Numbered from the stretch's first letter, positions 23,701 through 37,795 are shown. The stretch is 64,000 nucleotides of DNA from Bugula neritina (GCA_964035545.1 OZ037768.1:12046741-12110740); one strand, 5' to 3'. Notes: generated by a model not told the origin, from the letters alone. Numbers and translations: made by a program.

Positions 23701-25868
23701 ATACATATTTCTTTGGGTAACTGGAAGGTAACTTGACTTTCTTTCTATGGATAGCGTGCTTCAGAGATTGTATATAGCACACGCTAATGATCACTAGAAT
23801 ACTACTATTTTTAGTTGCACATTATAATATTAATACAGAAAATATTTACAAACTTTTCTGTATGTAGCTTTTAAAGTCTTATTTATCGAATTGTTTTTAA
23901 ATGATACATCACCAGTTTAGTTTAGTTTTTCGATCTGAGGATAGCATGGCATTGGCCAACATATAAATGTGAAATAGTTCATACGTTTTAAATCGATTTA
24001 AACTGAAATCGAATAAATTAAAATGAAATATTTTAAACCAAGTTAGGGAGCTTTTGCTTTAGTACTTATTTCTAATCAAAATACATGCCAAAAGTATTTT
24101 AACATTATGGAATATGAGAAAGGAGCACCATTGATAGCCACTTGAATTTAGTTTGTGAAAAAAAAGGTCTGATTCCCTCTTTACTTCGTTGCCTTGAAGC
24201 TCAAATTATTACAAATATAATAGGCAATGATTTTTAGAGGCTAACTATTTTTTGTCTGCTATATTCTCATTATATGATGAAAATAAAAACTCTCAAGATA
24301 TGCTTCTCTTTTGAAAATATAATTGCCATTATTTTTGATAAGACAACTCTATATCAGAAAACAGCCCACTGTGTAATGTGTTAGGTAATTGTGGCTGCAA
24401 GCTGCATTGTGTAATGTATTTTCACAGGGCAATGGAACTCGGTAGACAATGCCTAGAGCTTTGGGGGTAAGTGAATAGTATTGTGTTGCCAGATCCTTGC
24501 TACTTTAATGTTTACAGCAGTTGGTAGATATAAACATGTAATTAGCATTATATTTCATTCTTGTGCAAAGGTTATTAATTCTTTTAGTTTTATATATTTT
24601 AATTGGAAGAGCAGACCAATTTTGTGTATTGATTTCTTTGTATTCTTGACATTCATTTAACTCTTTGCTTCTGGCGGCTGCTTACCCCATCAACATAGTC
24701 TTAGTACTGTGCTACAGATATAGAAGGTGTGACGAGCTCATATGGGTGAAAACAAATCAACTGCAGAAGTTAATAAGAACTGGTAGAACAGGGCACTGGA
24801 TTAACCATGGAAAAGAGCATTGTTTGGTGAGTGAATATTGCTACCATTCCAACACCCTAGAGCTAACTGAATCTTGCTAACTGACAGTCTTTTTAAGCAA
24901 ATTTCTGTTGGGCTTAGTGATAGTGATACAGTTTAAATTGAAGCTGGTTATTTGTGTTATAGTTTCTGTATAGCCTTAAATTTATGATACAGATTGGTGT
25001 AAAAGGCAACCCACAGCATATGAATAAAGGATTAGATTGTGACGTCATAGTAGCAGAGGTTAGTAAATTTTAGGTACTATGTTATACTATTAACTGGTAG
25101 TACCATAGCTTCCTAAACCAAGCTTGTATAAATACTCGTGAATGCTATTCACTTTAGTTGTATGACGAACCATTTTCAGTTTTTTAGACTTTCAAGTTAA
25201 TTCACATCAAAGTGTATGAATCACTGTAATGAAACTTTAGGTACGAGCTACTAGCCATAAACCGGATGAAATTTATGGAGTTATTGAAAGGCTATCTCCT
25301 GGAACTAGAAAGATAGAGCTCTTTGGCCGACCACATAATGTACAACCAAATTGGTAAGGTTACTGTTAGCTTTCCTGGAGTAGACTATGTCAGTATCATA
25401 GGAGTATAATGAAAGGAACGTTCAACATTTATTAATGCAGTGTAAAAGCTTACAGTTTAGTACAAAGGCATTTCATGGCAGCATCAATCATACCTTGCTT
25501 CTGTGGAAGAGAGAAAAAAATACAAAAACCTGTGGTTTTGCTCAAAAACTAGGATGCAGGTCATTGTTTGGGAATTAACAGAGAATAGAAAAATAAGAGT
25601 TTCCGAGGGAAAGCTTCTCATGAAAGTATAAGAAAATGTACATCTGATACTAGAAAAACTTGTTTTATTGGTTATAATAGTATTTATATTTATCACACCA
25701 AAACTACAAAGTATTGGAAACTATGAACTCTTTACATGTCATTCATATCTAACCTATTAAACACATTACAGGATGACTCTAGGAAATCAACTAGACGGCG
25801 TACAGCTTCACGAAGAGGATGTAAAACGTAGTTTTAAAGAAAAATATCCCGACGGCAAATGTGTATGA
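20706..25868 (+). CDS. METTL3: METTL3, N6-adenosine methyltransferase catalytic subunit
   Basis: Fourteen coding exons: 20706-21011, 21235-21401, 21620-21674, 21752-21819, 21974-22019, 22348-22474, 22956-23122, 23230-23349, 23540-23727, 24428-24466, 24718-24826, 24993-25058, 25241-25353, 25772-25868. The protein has 555 residues against about 580 in human. METTL3 pairs with METTL14 in the nucleus and methylates adenosine in RRACH-type mRNA sites using S-adenosylmethionine. Visible features are the family N-terminus MSDTWDEIQ; two CCCH zinc fingers at residues 263-315 ([24 protein letters not shown]); the catalytic DPPW at 375-378; and the SAM and RNA-binding block RTGRTGHW...NHGKEHC. The C-terminus matches [12 protein letters not shown]...LGNQLDG. 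All catalytic residues are kept. TATAG/GGCCACT just before the ATG looks like an acceptor, so a 5' UTR intron is likely. Confidence 0.96.
22505..22575 (+). repeat. Decayed tRNA-like sequence in METTL3 intron 6
   Basis: GGCTGTAGTATAGTGGTAGCATC matches a tRNA 5' half with box A, but no good box B or acceptor stem follows. Probably an old SINE head or tRNA pseudogene, not a functional tRNA. Confidence 0.3.
23421..23539 (+). repeat. 21-bp tandem repeat duplicating a 3' splice site in METTL3 intron 8
   Basis: Six copies start at 23421, 23442, 23463, 23484, 23505 and 23526. The unit is CTGTTGAATTATAGTGGTTAC, with the last seven bases varying. The sixth copy is cut at TATAG, after which METTL3 coding exon 9 begins with TGG GTG CAG. 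Residues W-V-Q-C-D there align with W-I-C-C-D of human METTL3, supporting this acceptor. Each upstream copy carries the same ATTATAG, so five decoy acceptors precede the real one. Confidence 0.85.
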
Positions 25869-25946
25869 AAACTCAGATTTCAACAGTTTGGTCTATACAC
25901 TGTGACAGTAATAACCTTCACTGTATATAATGTATATATTTTTGTA

Positions 25947-25952
25947 AATAAA
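25947..25952 (+). terminator. Poly(A) signal of METTL3
   Basis: AATAAA 79 bases after the METTL3 stop, inside AAATAAAATAAAT. Confidence 0.7.
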
Positions 25953-25990
25953 ATAAATTATTTATAAAGAAAAAAATCTGAGCATATGCC

Positions 25991-25996
25991 TTTATT
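25991..25996 (-). terminator. Probable poly(A) signal of hyccin
   Basis: Minus-strand AATAAA about 256 bases after the hyccin stop at 26252. It lies only about 40 bases from the METTL3 signal on the other strand, so the two transcripts end face to face. Confidence 0.5.
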
Positions 25997-26251
25997 GGAC
26001 CATAAACAGTGTTACATTTAACAAATTGTGGAATTTTTGTGTATAAATTAACTGTAAAAATATAATAATCTCCATCAAATTAATAAAAATAGCCCACATA
26101 TACTTCCTACATATATAGTTGATCATGACACAAAACAAATAACTGACAAGTCTCTATACTACACAACTGTTTTCGTTTGTTTCCATCATTGTTCAGACAC
26201 ATTGAATTAGTCAGCAATGAAATTTATAAACAATAACATAATTTGCCTGTT

Positions 26252-29200
26252 TTACAAAGTTGTATTGGGTTGAACATCTTCTTCAGGCGGGACAACTACA
26301 ATTTCAATCTCTCCAGGATTGGCTGTTGAAAAGGATCCCTCTGAGTTTGTGTCATTTTCATGTATATCGGTATCTTTTAACTTCTCAAGCCCCATTGCCC
26401 CAGCAGCTGTTAGCTCATAACCCTCTTTATAAGTGCTGGAAACAGTGTGGTTTGTTTTTGAACCATCTGCTTTATCTATTTTCTCCGATTTTGCAACACT
26501 GTGATTAACCTCTCTCGCCTGTAAAAAACCGCTTTCATGAAGTTCATCAGCACAGAACTCATGTTTATGCATTGCTTGCCTGTAAACAGGGAATTTATTT
26601 TGGTAAAATACGAGTACAATTATTGTATCCCAAAAGCAAGACTTACCTCGGAAGTCTTTTTCTGTGTAATTGATCTCTCCACTCGTTTCAGTGCAGACTT
26701 GAGAGGTCTTGTGCTAAGCTTTATGCCACTCAATAACTTATTATGTTTATCACTGACTGTTGAAATTGCTTTACCATCAGTATCTGGGTCACTGATTGAA
26801 CCATCATCAATCTCTGGCGTAATATCATCTGAAGAACACATTGTGTTTGATTGCTAACAGACCACACAAAGCCAACAACTAGATTTATCATGAGCAGAAT
26901 TAGTTTGTTATGTACCTGGAAGTTTCTGTGTTTTGAATGATGCATTAGTGATGGCTGTTTGGTTGAGGCTACTTAGTTTGTGTGCAGGGGTGATGGCTAT
27001 AGAGACGCCCATAGGTCCATCATATGGCTGCCCACTAGGATTATGCTCTAAAGAATTTCTGATTGCATTTGTAATCTGTAATCATAAACAGGTGTCATTC
27101 AAAAAAGGCTAACTTTCTTGTGTAACTTTTGTAAATGCTGTGATTATTTTGTAACATGAAGATGCTGTAAGTATGCATAATGTTGAATTTACAACATATT
27201 ATTCCCATTACATATCATATTATCAAAATATCATGTTAAATTACTATGGCAATGAAACCAACAACATTTAGAAGTAAAGTTATGTGCTCCATGAACTTGA
27301 AACATTCCTAGTAGAAGAATCACAGTACTAAGATATATAATGAATCAATAAAGCTGCTACACCAAAATTTAAAACATAAAAATAATTTCAACACTGAAAG
27401 AATTTATTCTATTACTTTATGCTAAATATTTATGTTTATTCCAGTTGGTTACACATATAGCGGTGAGCAGATACCACAGTTGATGTTTTCTAAAGAACTG
27501 CCATACAAAATGTATGTTTCTCATACATAAAGCATGGTTTAACACTGATTACACATAACAATACATACTAAAATCACACTGGAGTACAGTTCGTAATTGG
27601 CTCTTTGATGAATACACTCCAACACCTGCAGCCCTCTTTCAGGTTGACTGTTGAACCTGCAAGCAAGAAAGCAGCTGCATTTCTCTAACAAGCTGTATAA
27701 CTGTAGATAACTAGTGTGGATTTGCATTTTTAGATCTCAATTATCAGTGGAGCTTTGAAGGCTTATTATAACTAATAAAATGACCAAAATACAGCTCCTC
27801 AAATAATTTCATGGTTTACATATTGGCGAAAAAATAAGAAAATCTTAGACAAAACTTGCGCAGTAAAACTTTTCTCAACTCTCAAGCAATTTTTCGCAAT
27901 TTCGCAAATTTACAATAAAAAAAGTTCGCCAATAGCAGAATTCCTGAATCTGAAATGCTAAAATGTTACTATGCAGCAATACTAGGTCTCTTTCGCTATC
28001 AATGCAAGCAGTTATGTTCATTAATATTACAGTTACTTACATCACAAAGTATATGCCATGCAGCAGCTCACACAGGAACTCTGGACTCGTCGTTATTCTA
28101 GGTCTAGATATTAGATTACTGTCAGAGGGCTGTGATGAATGTGGCAGAAGACTGTGGGCCAAGTACGTCTTAAACCCAGTACAGCAGACTCTACACAACA
28201 CACTTATACAATGAGTACATCTATATTTAGCATTTTCATAATGAAAGATCTTGAGTATAAGAGCTAGCATATAAATCACTGCAAGGAAAGTATCATATCA
28301 TGCAAAAAATGCACAAAATTTTAAAAACCTTAATACACTCAATACCACAGAAATAAAAGTCAATACACAAATATGGCTTTAAAACCAATCATAGTGGAAT
28401 CAACCAAAATTACAGTCACTTAAACACTTTGACTCAAAAGCATACCAGACTTTTAAATTAGTTTAACTAATAGCAAAATATATAGGATGGAGACTGACTT
28501 GATGGAGAGATCACAGAGTGACTGGTGTGAGTGTCCAGAGAGAAGACCAATATCCTTAGTGTAACATCTGATTAAATGACTCATCACTGAGAGTCTGAAA
28601 CAAAACAGTACCACGCTGATGTGTCTATACCATACAATGCATGCCATTGAAATATAACTGAGTTTTAATTCATTGATGTGTGCTACACCTGGAACCACCA
28701 TGTTCGGCACAACATTGCAAGAAGACATATTTTGATGTTGAAAGTCCTGATGGTAAGAGCTTTGTGTAGACTAAGAAATGTGCCTCTCACTATGTTGGTT
28801 ATGTGGTCTAAGATTTGGTCTTGCTAGGTTTAGAATGTTTATAATTATTTTTATGTATTTAATTTTTTCTCTCGTGTAAATATAAATAAAATTAGATGCA
28901 TTTAATAATAAAGCTACTGTAAAGTGCCACCATCCCCTCCTCCTCTCTCACCCCCCCTCATAACTTCAACATGTTGACTATGCATGTCTTCCTCAACCTT
29001 GCTTTTTACCTCAGTATTCTCAATTTTTCTTTCTTTTACAAATTCCCCCTTCATATAAAAACTCTCGCAAGTTTATAGTCATTATCCCTGTAAGAAACCC
29101 TTGATGGAAAGAGTTATTTTTAAAACAAGCTGAGGAATTATATGTATGTGACACAGTAGCAATTATGATAAGAGGCCGTTCCTGACATCACCAATGGCCC

Positions 29201-32200
29201 CATCAGGATTTGAACCCGTGACCTAACATATGCTAGGCCAATGCTCTAGCTACTGAACTATAGTTGATCCCCATCTTTATAATATAAATACTACGTGCAT
29301 AGCATTAGGCCTACTTCACCATAAAGTCTATCAACAGGTTAAAAATATTGCAGAGTCTCAAGCCTTCATCTCCAACAATTGACTTGTCTTTTATGTTAGT
29401 TTGTACAACTGACAAAAAATAAAATAGTGGTTTCTGGTAAATAAAAACACATTACAAATTCACCATAAAAAAAATAGTAAACTGACCTGTTTTTGGCATT
29501 TAATTTTTCTACTTGGGGAAATGGGCCGACAGGAAGTTTTCGCTCTCCAGAATCATATTTGGACAGAACACTCTCAGTCAAGGACTGGGTGGTAATATTA
29601 CCAAACTACAATATATCATTACAATATAGTAAGCCATGTGGAGTCCTACTATAAACGAAGTGACTGGTAAGATGAAGACGACTTACCTCATGATACACGG
29701 AGCTGTTCACAAGGGATGGAATGGTTATATGCTGCACTCCATCTTCTGATTGCAAATTCTAAAAAAAAGAGATTTAAAAGTGAGATATTTTCTGAAAAAT
29801 ATGGTTTTTTTTCTGTATTATATGTTATATGCAAACTAAAATAATGTCAAAATATATTAAAGTAAACTATAGTTATGATCCAACAGTATGTATTTCCATA
29901 CACAGCAGATTACCAACAAGTTATAAAACTCATAAAATGGTTCATACCCCAAGAGAAACCAGTTTGACTAAGAGAAGCTGTAAGCTAAAGCACTGAAGAG
30001 TCAGTGTAACAACTGCTGATATGGAAAACTACACTAGCAGCAGTGCTACCCCAACTCCCCACCACTCCCAAGTCCTTTGTCTACCCTATTTATCCTCAAA
30101 CTTCTTTTCCATGTTCAAAATAAATCCTCGATAATTGAGAGAGATTTTATATTTACAGTTATATGTTAACTCACGGGATTGAAGGTAAGAAGGTTGAGGA
30201 TAAATAAACGCATGCAAAGGGTGAAAATAAAAAGTACTTCCAAAACAATGAAATTTCTTTTCTATCGAATTTAATTGGCACATGCAAGGTAAAAGGGGAT
30301 AAAATAGCAGTTTCATCACAATTATTTGTGGGAGAGAAATGAGTTGAAATAACGAAAAATGATGATAGGGTATCATTTTCAATGAGTAAATATTTTCACT
30401 AATGATACAAACAAGTAATCTTAAAGCATATTGCAACGTGTAATACTATTTGTGCCACATATTACAAATAATGAAAAAACTTATCAGTGCTAACTATTAA
30501 TAGAAATATTTAAATTATTTTATTGCTAAATTTGTTAGGCTTTTTGGGCAATATTGATACTAGTATTTTACTGTAGTAATATTTATTCATGGCATATTAT
30601 TTAGATTTGAGTGGATATATATCATATAATAATAATAAACTGTTGACTCACCAGATTGTAGAGTGTGAGAAGGCATGCCTCTAATCCAGCTAATACCTAT
30701 AACAGTATAATCATTTCCATACACAGTCATGCAGTTAATTTGAGGGCAAACTAGTGATCAAAGGGGTATAAATATCAGCTAATGCAGTACAATATTGTAA
30801 TGTTAACTCTCAGGACCAAAGCTATGATTGGCTTAATTGTAACCCAGTAAAACTATTGGTATAGTTGATCGTTGGTTTGTTCCGAGTTTTGTTATTGTAC
30901 GCAGCATGTGTTGGTTGGTGTTAATGAAACACATGGCATTATGTGGTGTGATTTGTCATTTTATTACTTTGGCAATGGAGCAGCATATGTTTTACATTAG
31001 CTAAACAGCAAGTTCAAATAATCAGAGCTGGGTTAAAGCTGTCTCTAGTCAGCAGTTGACCAAATCAAGAAATGGCTCAAAATAAAATTAAAGCCCTGTA
31101 AGTTATTCATCTCCGCAATCAATAGTGTTGTTCAAATTAACATCAATGTACATTTACTAGAAATTGACATTTAGAAAAAATAAATTGGCACTTCAAATTC
31201 TATATATACGTTTATTGGAACTAAAGAACCAATTAAATACCATGTAGTACTAATATGCGAATAACACATGCAATATCAATATTGAAAATATCTTTGGTTT
31301 TTAAAGAATAAAAAAATATGCAACTATTTTTATTGGTTAAGCAAAAATTATGCCAAATAACTTATTTTACTCTCTCAACTGTCAGTAATGAAGCAATAAC
31401 AAATGCATTGCAGTACAAAAACAAGCAATAGAAAACCATCACCCACCTAAGATATTTGCAGTACCTCAATTTTAGAATTTAAAGCCAGTAATTATTGGGT
31501 GACCTATTCAATTTCAACAGCTCCGACAATAGTTGTATTATCTATCCCAGTTGACTTTCTAACCAATAATAAAACTACTTTGTTGTAAAACAGCAAGAAT
31601 AAAAAAAAACAAATATATAATTATAATGCTTTTTTCTCCGGCACCTCTCTAAAGGAATAGTTACTAAAAGTGAATTTTCATCATACCGATGATGAAAATA
31701 GAGGCATTTAATTGAATTTGCTGTTGCATATGATGAGCATCAAATAGTACTCACAAAGATGAGATACTGAAGAAGTCACACTAAATATGCTTGCAAATAA
31801 AACACCTATAATCTCATATCATATCAGCAACAAGCTACTTATGCTAAGTTTTAACACTGATTATTATAATAGAATAATGTCTCCTGGCTTGACAAATTTT
31901 AAAAAACTACAAATAAGTGCTGACACTTTTAAAATAGCCCAAGGTACCTGCCACTAAAGTATATTTAGATGCTGCATTGCATAAAAATATGATAATACTG
32001 ATACAAGTGTATAACATTTACTAATAGTTTTAATATTTCATAAAGCTGTATTATTAATTTGTAGAAGAATTCTTACAAGCAAGGATGAAGCTACCTGTTA
32101 ATTTTCTCACTTATTGTGACATGCAAGTCTAACTTATTTGAATTATTAATTTCACTTCTAACAACACAATAAATAGTAACATAGTATTAAATATATAAAA

Positions 32201-35200
32201 AAATTGGAAAGCAATAAAGAATATTTATACAAACCAGAGAGTCTTCTGAAAAGCAGCACTACATACTGTTGCTAACTGCTAAGAGAATCAAAATGAAAAA
32301 AATAATACCCACTGCTGTTTACACCCATGTACTGTTTGACCTATGACCTCACACACACTGGCTTCAGGGCTTACAAAGAGGTGTTCAACATACAACATCT
32401 GTTGGCAATTATTTCTATGGAAAAATTATATGGTTGGAATTTATGTTATAAAACTCACAACCACAAAAAAAAACTTATGCAAGTTCCTTAAATAAATTAA
32501 ATCTGTCATCCAAAATCATTGCTATTTGTATATTTTTTTTAATAAACTTATAAAGTATGCATTCAACATGTACCTGTTATACATAAATGAGTCCACAAAA
32601 CTAACTCAAAAAATGAGTTTTTAATAAGCTAAAATGCTAAACAAAACTGTAGTCAGCGTTTTGTAATCAACAACTGATAGATAATGCTATTATAAAATGA
32701 GGGTTGCCCATCATTCACTTTAAATCAGCTGGTTTTTCTGCATTTAAATTTTAAAGTTTAAACCATTTCCAAAAGAAAATAATTACTAGCAACTAGTAAA
32801 AATTATGAGAATAGAGATTATTATTAGCACATAGGATAAGAGTTCACTTTATTTTTACAGATATTACTCATATGACATAAATTTTCCAAATTTTAGGTAA
32901 AAGATTGAACAAGGAAACCAGGAATAGCAAAAATATTAGTCTTAAAAGGCCTACAGCACATTTTTATCACTAAAAGATTTACCGATTTTAACAAACATAA
33001 CGTTGTCTACACTGCAGAGATATAGTTAACAATAAAGAGAGAAAAACAACCAAAGAGGCATCATTTAGGTATTGATCAATCTTGTCTAATGCATTCAAAC
33101 AACAGCACTTCTGTAACATGGCACTTGTTTAGCCGATGTACATATCTCGGTGCAAAGTAAAGCCAGCAAATCTCAAACTCTCTAGTAGTATGAAAAGTAT
33201 TAAGGTGACAGAAGACAGCCAGTAAACTAGATGGTTTAGACCTAGATGGACTAGCTGAACTCACTGAACTAATTAGTAAACAATAGGCTACAGTGATTGT
33301 GATTAGCACTGGGTGTGAGACTTTTTCACAATTCAGTCATCATAAACTGTGTATAAGAACAGTAGCCCATAGTCTAGCTGTACACAACTAAATTGATCAT
33401 TGTTCTCAACTTGCTAAGGAAATCCTAAGGCATGTCCTAGACATATCTATACAGCAACATTCACAGGATCATCAGTACATCTCTGTTTCTTAGCTTATTA
33501 TTATAGATCTGAGAGCCTAAGCCCTGAAGCATTTACTTATTTAACTTAATATTGAACTAAAGTTACTGTGAGAAAATATTTGAATTTATTTAATTATAAC
33601 TTAATTCTTTCAAGTAGCAGTGAAATGAAAAATATCATCAGATAAGCTCAGTCCCTGAAAGATACTTGCAATTGTTTATATAAAAAAGTCATAACATATT
33701 GATAACTTAGTAGACATTCAAAGCAATTTTTTACTAATGTTATGGATTTAAATTAATGATAACAAAAAGCCCAACATACATCCCTTAGAATGGTTCATCT
33801 GTTATAGAGATATACTGCTCTTAAAACAATCTTCATCAAATTGGGAAGTTGCCTGAATATAACTCCACAAAGTGTAACTCAGAAAGCTTTTAGTTCTATT
33901 TTGAAAGAGTTGAATGTGTGAGCAATGTACATTTCCATAGCAGCTCAAAGTTATGGTTGCATTTGTAAACCACCCACTTTGATGTTTTATTTAAAAATTA
34001 CACACCAATGAAAATACATGGGAATAATGTAAATTACTATGACAATGACATAAAATAGGTTGAATGTTATTTGATAATCAATTTTTTTATAAAAACTCAA
34101 TTTTTTAGGTTTTATCATCAAACTTGCAACAACTAAAAACTAATTTGTCAAAAATGCCTCTAGGATTTACTGCAGACAAAAACAGCACTTTCAATTCAAA
34201 ATCTTGCAAAGCAAAAAGATTTACCATCTAAATATCAACATGACATGACAAAGAAGAGATGTTGCATATTGAAAGGCCATTCAACTAATTATTTCCAGCT
34301 CAACATTTGGACAGAGTAAAGGATATTATCCTGATAAAAAACAAAATATAATTTAGAAATATGTGGTAATAAAAAGGGGATAAAATAGTTTGAATCCCTA
34401 AGGCCAGCCATTCACATATAATAGTAAAAACCTGTTGTGTAACTTATAAAAATGATGAAAATGTTGTGAAAAAACAGCTTATAATGAACTGAATTTACCA
34501 GCACTCTTAAGTTGTGTCCCTTATGAACGTTATAGAAATCATAAACAAATAAAACTAAAATCTCTTTTTAGATGCATCCAGAGGTTAAAAGTCTGAAAAT
34601 CAAATGATCTAATTAAGTTGATATTTTAATTTCTACAGAAACATATGGTTTTTCTCCACTGAGACCCTCTCTTACCAGTTTTCATGAACGATTAGTTGAA
34701 AATTCAACAGCAAATACACAAAAATAAATAAAATAAAACTCTGTGCTGTATTGGATGCATTATTGTCGCATAAGTTAATTTCAATAATGATGCTCATGTC
34801 TAAATTATTGAATCTTTTTAAATGAATATATTCTAAGGCATGTACCTAAGACATGTACATAACTGCATCATGCCAAGACTTAGTCACTGTGACTGCTATT
34901 ACCTTCGTACTAGAGGATTGTGTAGTGGATAGATAACTCCATATCAATAGTGGTATAAACTCAAGTACTAAAAGGTGAAGGTTTCTTTTCTTACTTCTGA
35001 ATAGTGTGATCAACTGCTGGCAAACCTCTCCTATTAACTGAAAGCAGAATCAATATTAAATTAATAAACTAAAAGCTTAGAACTCTGGTGTGTCATAATA
35101 ACTTTTCTATACAGCTAGTATATTAAATACCCATTAAAGATCAGCTACATACTGCGTGGCCATAGCATACTAACTCTTGGATATTCACACAATAAAATCA

Positions 35201-36419
35201 TGTTTTAAAAAGATGGTCACTACAAGCAGATGTCATCATAAAACCAAAATCTAAACAATTTTTATAGCAAAGCTAATTATTTTGTTTTAATAGATTTATA
35301 TAATAATCCTGAGGAAGTAGAGACTGTGTAAACTATTAACTATATCAGAAGCAACCAACTGGGACAACTTTCGATGTTAAAAAAGTTAAAAAAAACCCTA
35401 ACATGAATGTCAACGAACAGGTTTAGTTCAGTTCAGCTAAAGTTGTAGCAAATTATTTCCACATAGATAATCACATACTTGATCTTATCTTTTAGTAATT
35501 TTTAGTGTGCGGCATGATGCTTTTTTTCATCACGTTACACTCCTAAATTACTAAAAAATTAGGGAAAGCATAGAAAATCAAGCAAAATTAGAAAAAACCT
35601 GGCTTATTCAGCTGTACTTGTTAATATTTTATCATTTTAATGCAATAAATTATATGCTTTAGCGGCTAAACTGTGAAAAATAGCTAAAAACTAGAGATAT
35701 ATAGTGTGTACTAAATTAAGTAAAATGACCCATATATAATCGTTACTTTTATTGATTAATGACATCGGAGTTACAAATACCTGAGGAGATAACCCCTTCT
35801 TGAACAATTCAAACAGAGAGGTAGAGAGAGACAACAGTTCCTTTTGCTCAGCATCAGCAGCTGCTACATCTAGATTGTTGTTATTTAAAAGAATCTCCTA
35901 AAAAAATGTAAAAAATACAATTTCATATGCCTGTAGAAAATTTAGAAAAAAAACTATTTTACGACCTAAAACACCATACGGTATTACAATATTATATAAA
36001 CGTATAATTTTGTATTATGTGATATTTGTATATAAGTCACAATGCATATTAGAAACCGAATTTTGAGCGTTATAAATTTTGGTTCTAACTATACTTGGTA
36101 ACATAGCTCAAATCCAAGCTAAAAAAAATGTGATTGGGAATTCTACCTGTCACCATTCGCTATGATCTCCAAGAAACCAAGCAAATGATAAGCAAGCTTT
36201 TCATCACATAGGTCATTGGAGGCCTATGAGTGAATATTACTAAAACTTGAAGTTATAACCCTGTATTTCAAACTAAAACGAAAGCTCCATCAACTAACAA
36301 AAAAGGCACACACGAAAAGTATGACACTATAGATACACTCAAATGCTGAAATGCCTTACATTAGTAGTCTTTATCCAATCTTTGAGCTTTTTAGAAATAG
36401 CAGGGTCTTCAGACGCCAT
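26252..36419 (-). CDS. HYCC1: Hyccin (FAM126 family), PI4-kinase complex subunit
   Basis: Twelve coding exons on the minus strand: 36360-36419, 35781-35897, 34903-35037, 30652-30696, 29687-29758, 29487-29605, 28499-28594, 28041-28190, 27569-27656, 26916-27075, 26647-26828, 26252-26518. They give 496 residues (human about 520). Hyccin stabilises TTC7 in the PI4KIIIalpha-EFR3-TTC7 complex that makes PI4P at the plasma membrane. Family landmarks in order: DWIK; VCQQLITLFRS; LEFIPLLIWSYL; ACLLTLYNL; HITIPSLVNSSVYHE; LTESVLSKY; AKNR; RCYTKDIGLL; SLCDL; LLHGIYFVMFNSQPE; IHQRANYELY; ITNAIRNSL; VSIAITPAH. The helical core ends at about residue 300. The Ser/Thr/acidic tail (KSALKRVE, ending NTTL) is poorly conserved and likely disordered. 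The 4.2-kb intron (30697-34902) shows nothing else. Vertebrate paralogues HYCC1 and HYCC2 are one gene in most invertebrates, so the symbol is approximate. Confidence 0.92.
29100..29276 (-). mobile_element. tRNA-derived SINE in a hyccin intron
   Basis: Reading minus: box A-like TAGTTCAGTAGCTAGAGC, box B GGGTTCAAATCC, then CATTGGTGATGTCAGGA, CATAATTGC, and a 3' end CTCTTTCCATCA. Head, body and tail all match the SINE at 44117-44299 in the same order. The copy is same-sense with hyccin. No clean target duplication was seen. Confidence 0.8.
30697..34902. other. Long hyccin intron, nothing recognised
   Basis: AT-rich. Reading frames here are short and lack protein-like composition. No repeat family seen elsewhere in the window was found. 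Confidence 0.4.
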
Positions 36420-37618
36420 AACCTCAAAGTCTTCTTTGAAATAGCAAAACAGATTTTATGAAATCTACACCAAAATGCTAGATGACAATGAAGTGCCAAT
36501 ATACTGCTAAGTCTATATATTTTATACATACATATACAAGCAGACGAAACTGACAAAAAACCAGATAAACAAAAACAAAGGTTGTGAAAAATATTTATGG
36601 CAGAACAGTTAGAAAGAATTAAAATGGTTACGGTAAGAATAGTTAGAACAAGTTCAAAGCTATTCAATATTCATACACTGCAGTAACACACAACAACTTA
36701 GTGCAAAATTCAAGCAAGAAATATTAAATTGGCTAAAACTTATTAATAGTTTGATTTCAATAATTATTCAAGTGATAAACGTAACAATCACAATACTGAT
36801 AATTATTAATAAACATCATGCCATGGTAATAACCAATAAATCTAAGGGTATTCTGCCAACTGGCACTTTTATTAATATTCAGTCAATCTTCATAGTATAA
36901 TAAATTGCACTTCAGAAAAAATATATTGCATCATATAGGAGGCAAAAGCATGCTATGATTGCATTATGCATTTTTAGATGGTACGTTTATGATATTTTTG
37001 GGTATGTTTGCCTTCCTACACTAAAATATATTTGTAAAAAGTGCTAGTCTCAGGGTTTTTAATATTAAAAAGTGCAAGATAGCAGATCTTAGATTTAAAT
37101 AGGAATACCAGCCTGAACAGTAGACACATACCTACACAAATCATTGTGGTACTACTGATTTGTATTATGAAATCAAATCATTGTGAAAATGTTTATTTAC
37201 TACAATCAGACCTAAAAAAATAATTAACTGATTTAATTATAGTGACATCTATAGCAACCAGCATGTTTATATTTAAGTTGACACTGATACTCAGAGTCAA
37301 TCCCATAATGCCAATAACAGCCCAATAAAAATAAAAATAAAATCCATAAAATCATAATTAATCATTAAACTATAAACATATAACAATAATATAAATCTAA
37401 TCATTGCTGTAAATACTACTAACTTAAATTTGAAACTTCAACTTTAAACTAATTTAATTAATGTTGACCTCCAAGTTGAAGTTGCAGAAGATAAAAATAA
37501 CCATGCCCAAAATCAGTACAAGCATGACCACAATAGTAATTTACTACTACTTATTATATTTGTTGAGCAGTTATTAAACATTATTTATAGTAACACTAGT
37601 ATAATATTTTGGATATTA
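36420..37618. other. Upstream of hyccin, nothing recognised
   Basis: Divergent spacer towards LETMD1; it should contain the hyccin promoter and 5' UTR. No TATA box, island or exon could be supported. Confidence 0.4.
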
Positions 37619-37795
37619 GAGAGCAGCTATATCTTAGTGGTTAGAGAGAAGGCTTACTGTAGTACTGTGACACAGTCCAGGTCATTAGTGATGCTAGAAA
37701 GAGCATTGCATCATAATTGCACTTGTGCCTCAGTAAAAAGCCCTGTGCTAGTATGGTAAAGAGCACAGTTTTTCGCCTGCTTAAAAACCCTCTGT
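37619..37795 (+). mobile_element. Degraded tRNA-derived SINE
   Basis: Carries TATATCTTAGTGGTTAGAG (box A-like), then GGTCATTAGTGATGCTAGAA, GAGCATTGCATCATAATTGC and TGTGCCTCAG. These are the same blocks, in the same order, as the SINE at 44117-44299. Box B is lost and the 3' part differs, so it is an older copy. Confidence 0.65.

Noticed and set aside
26537-26857. Plus-strand frames opposite the last hyccin exons
   Set aside because: Shadows of hyccin exons on the minus strand; no own homology or splice signals.
27780-27960. GCGAAA/CGCAAATTT-rich stretch as a transposon end
   Set aside because: Looks unlike the flanks, but no inverted ends or target duplication could be found.
36147-36223. 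Candidate hyccin exon (ASNDLCDEKLAYHLLGFLEI)
   Set aside because: Good acceptor and donor, but its length breaks the frame into the next exon, and alignment to hyccin is complete without it. It could be an alternative or decayed exon.
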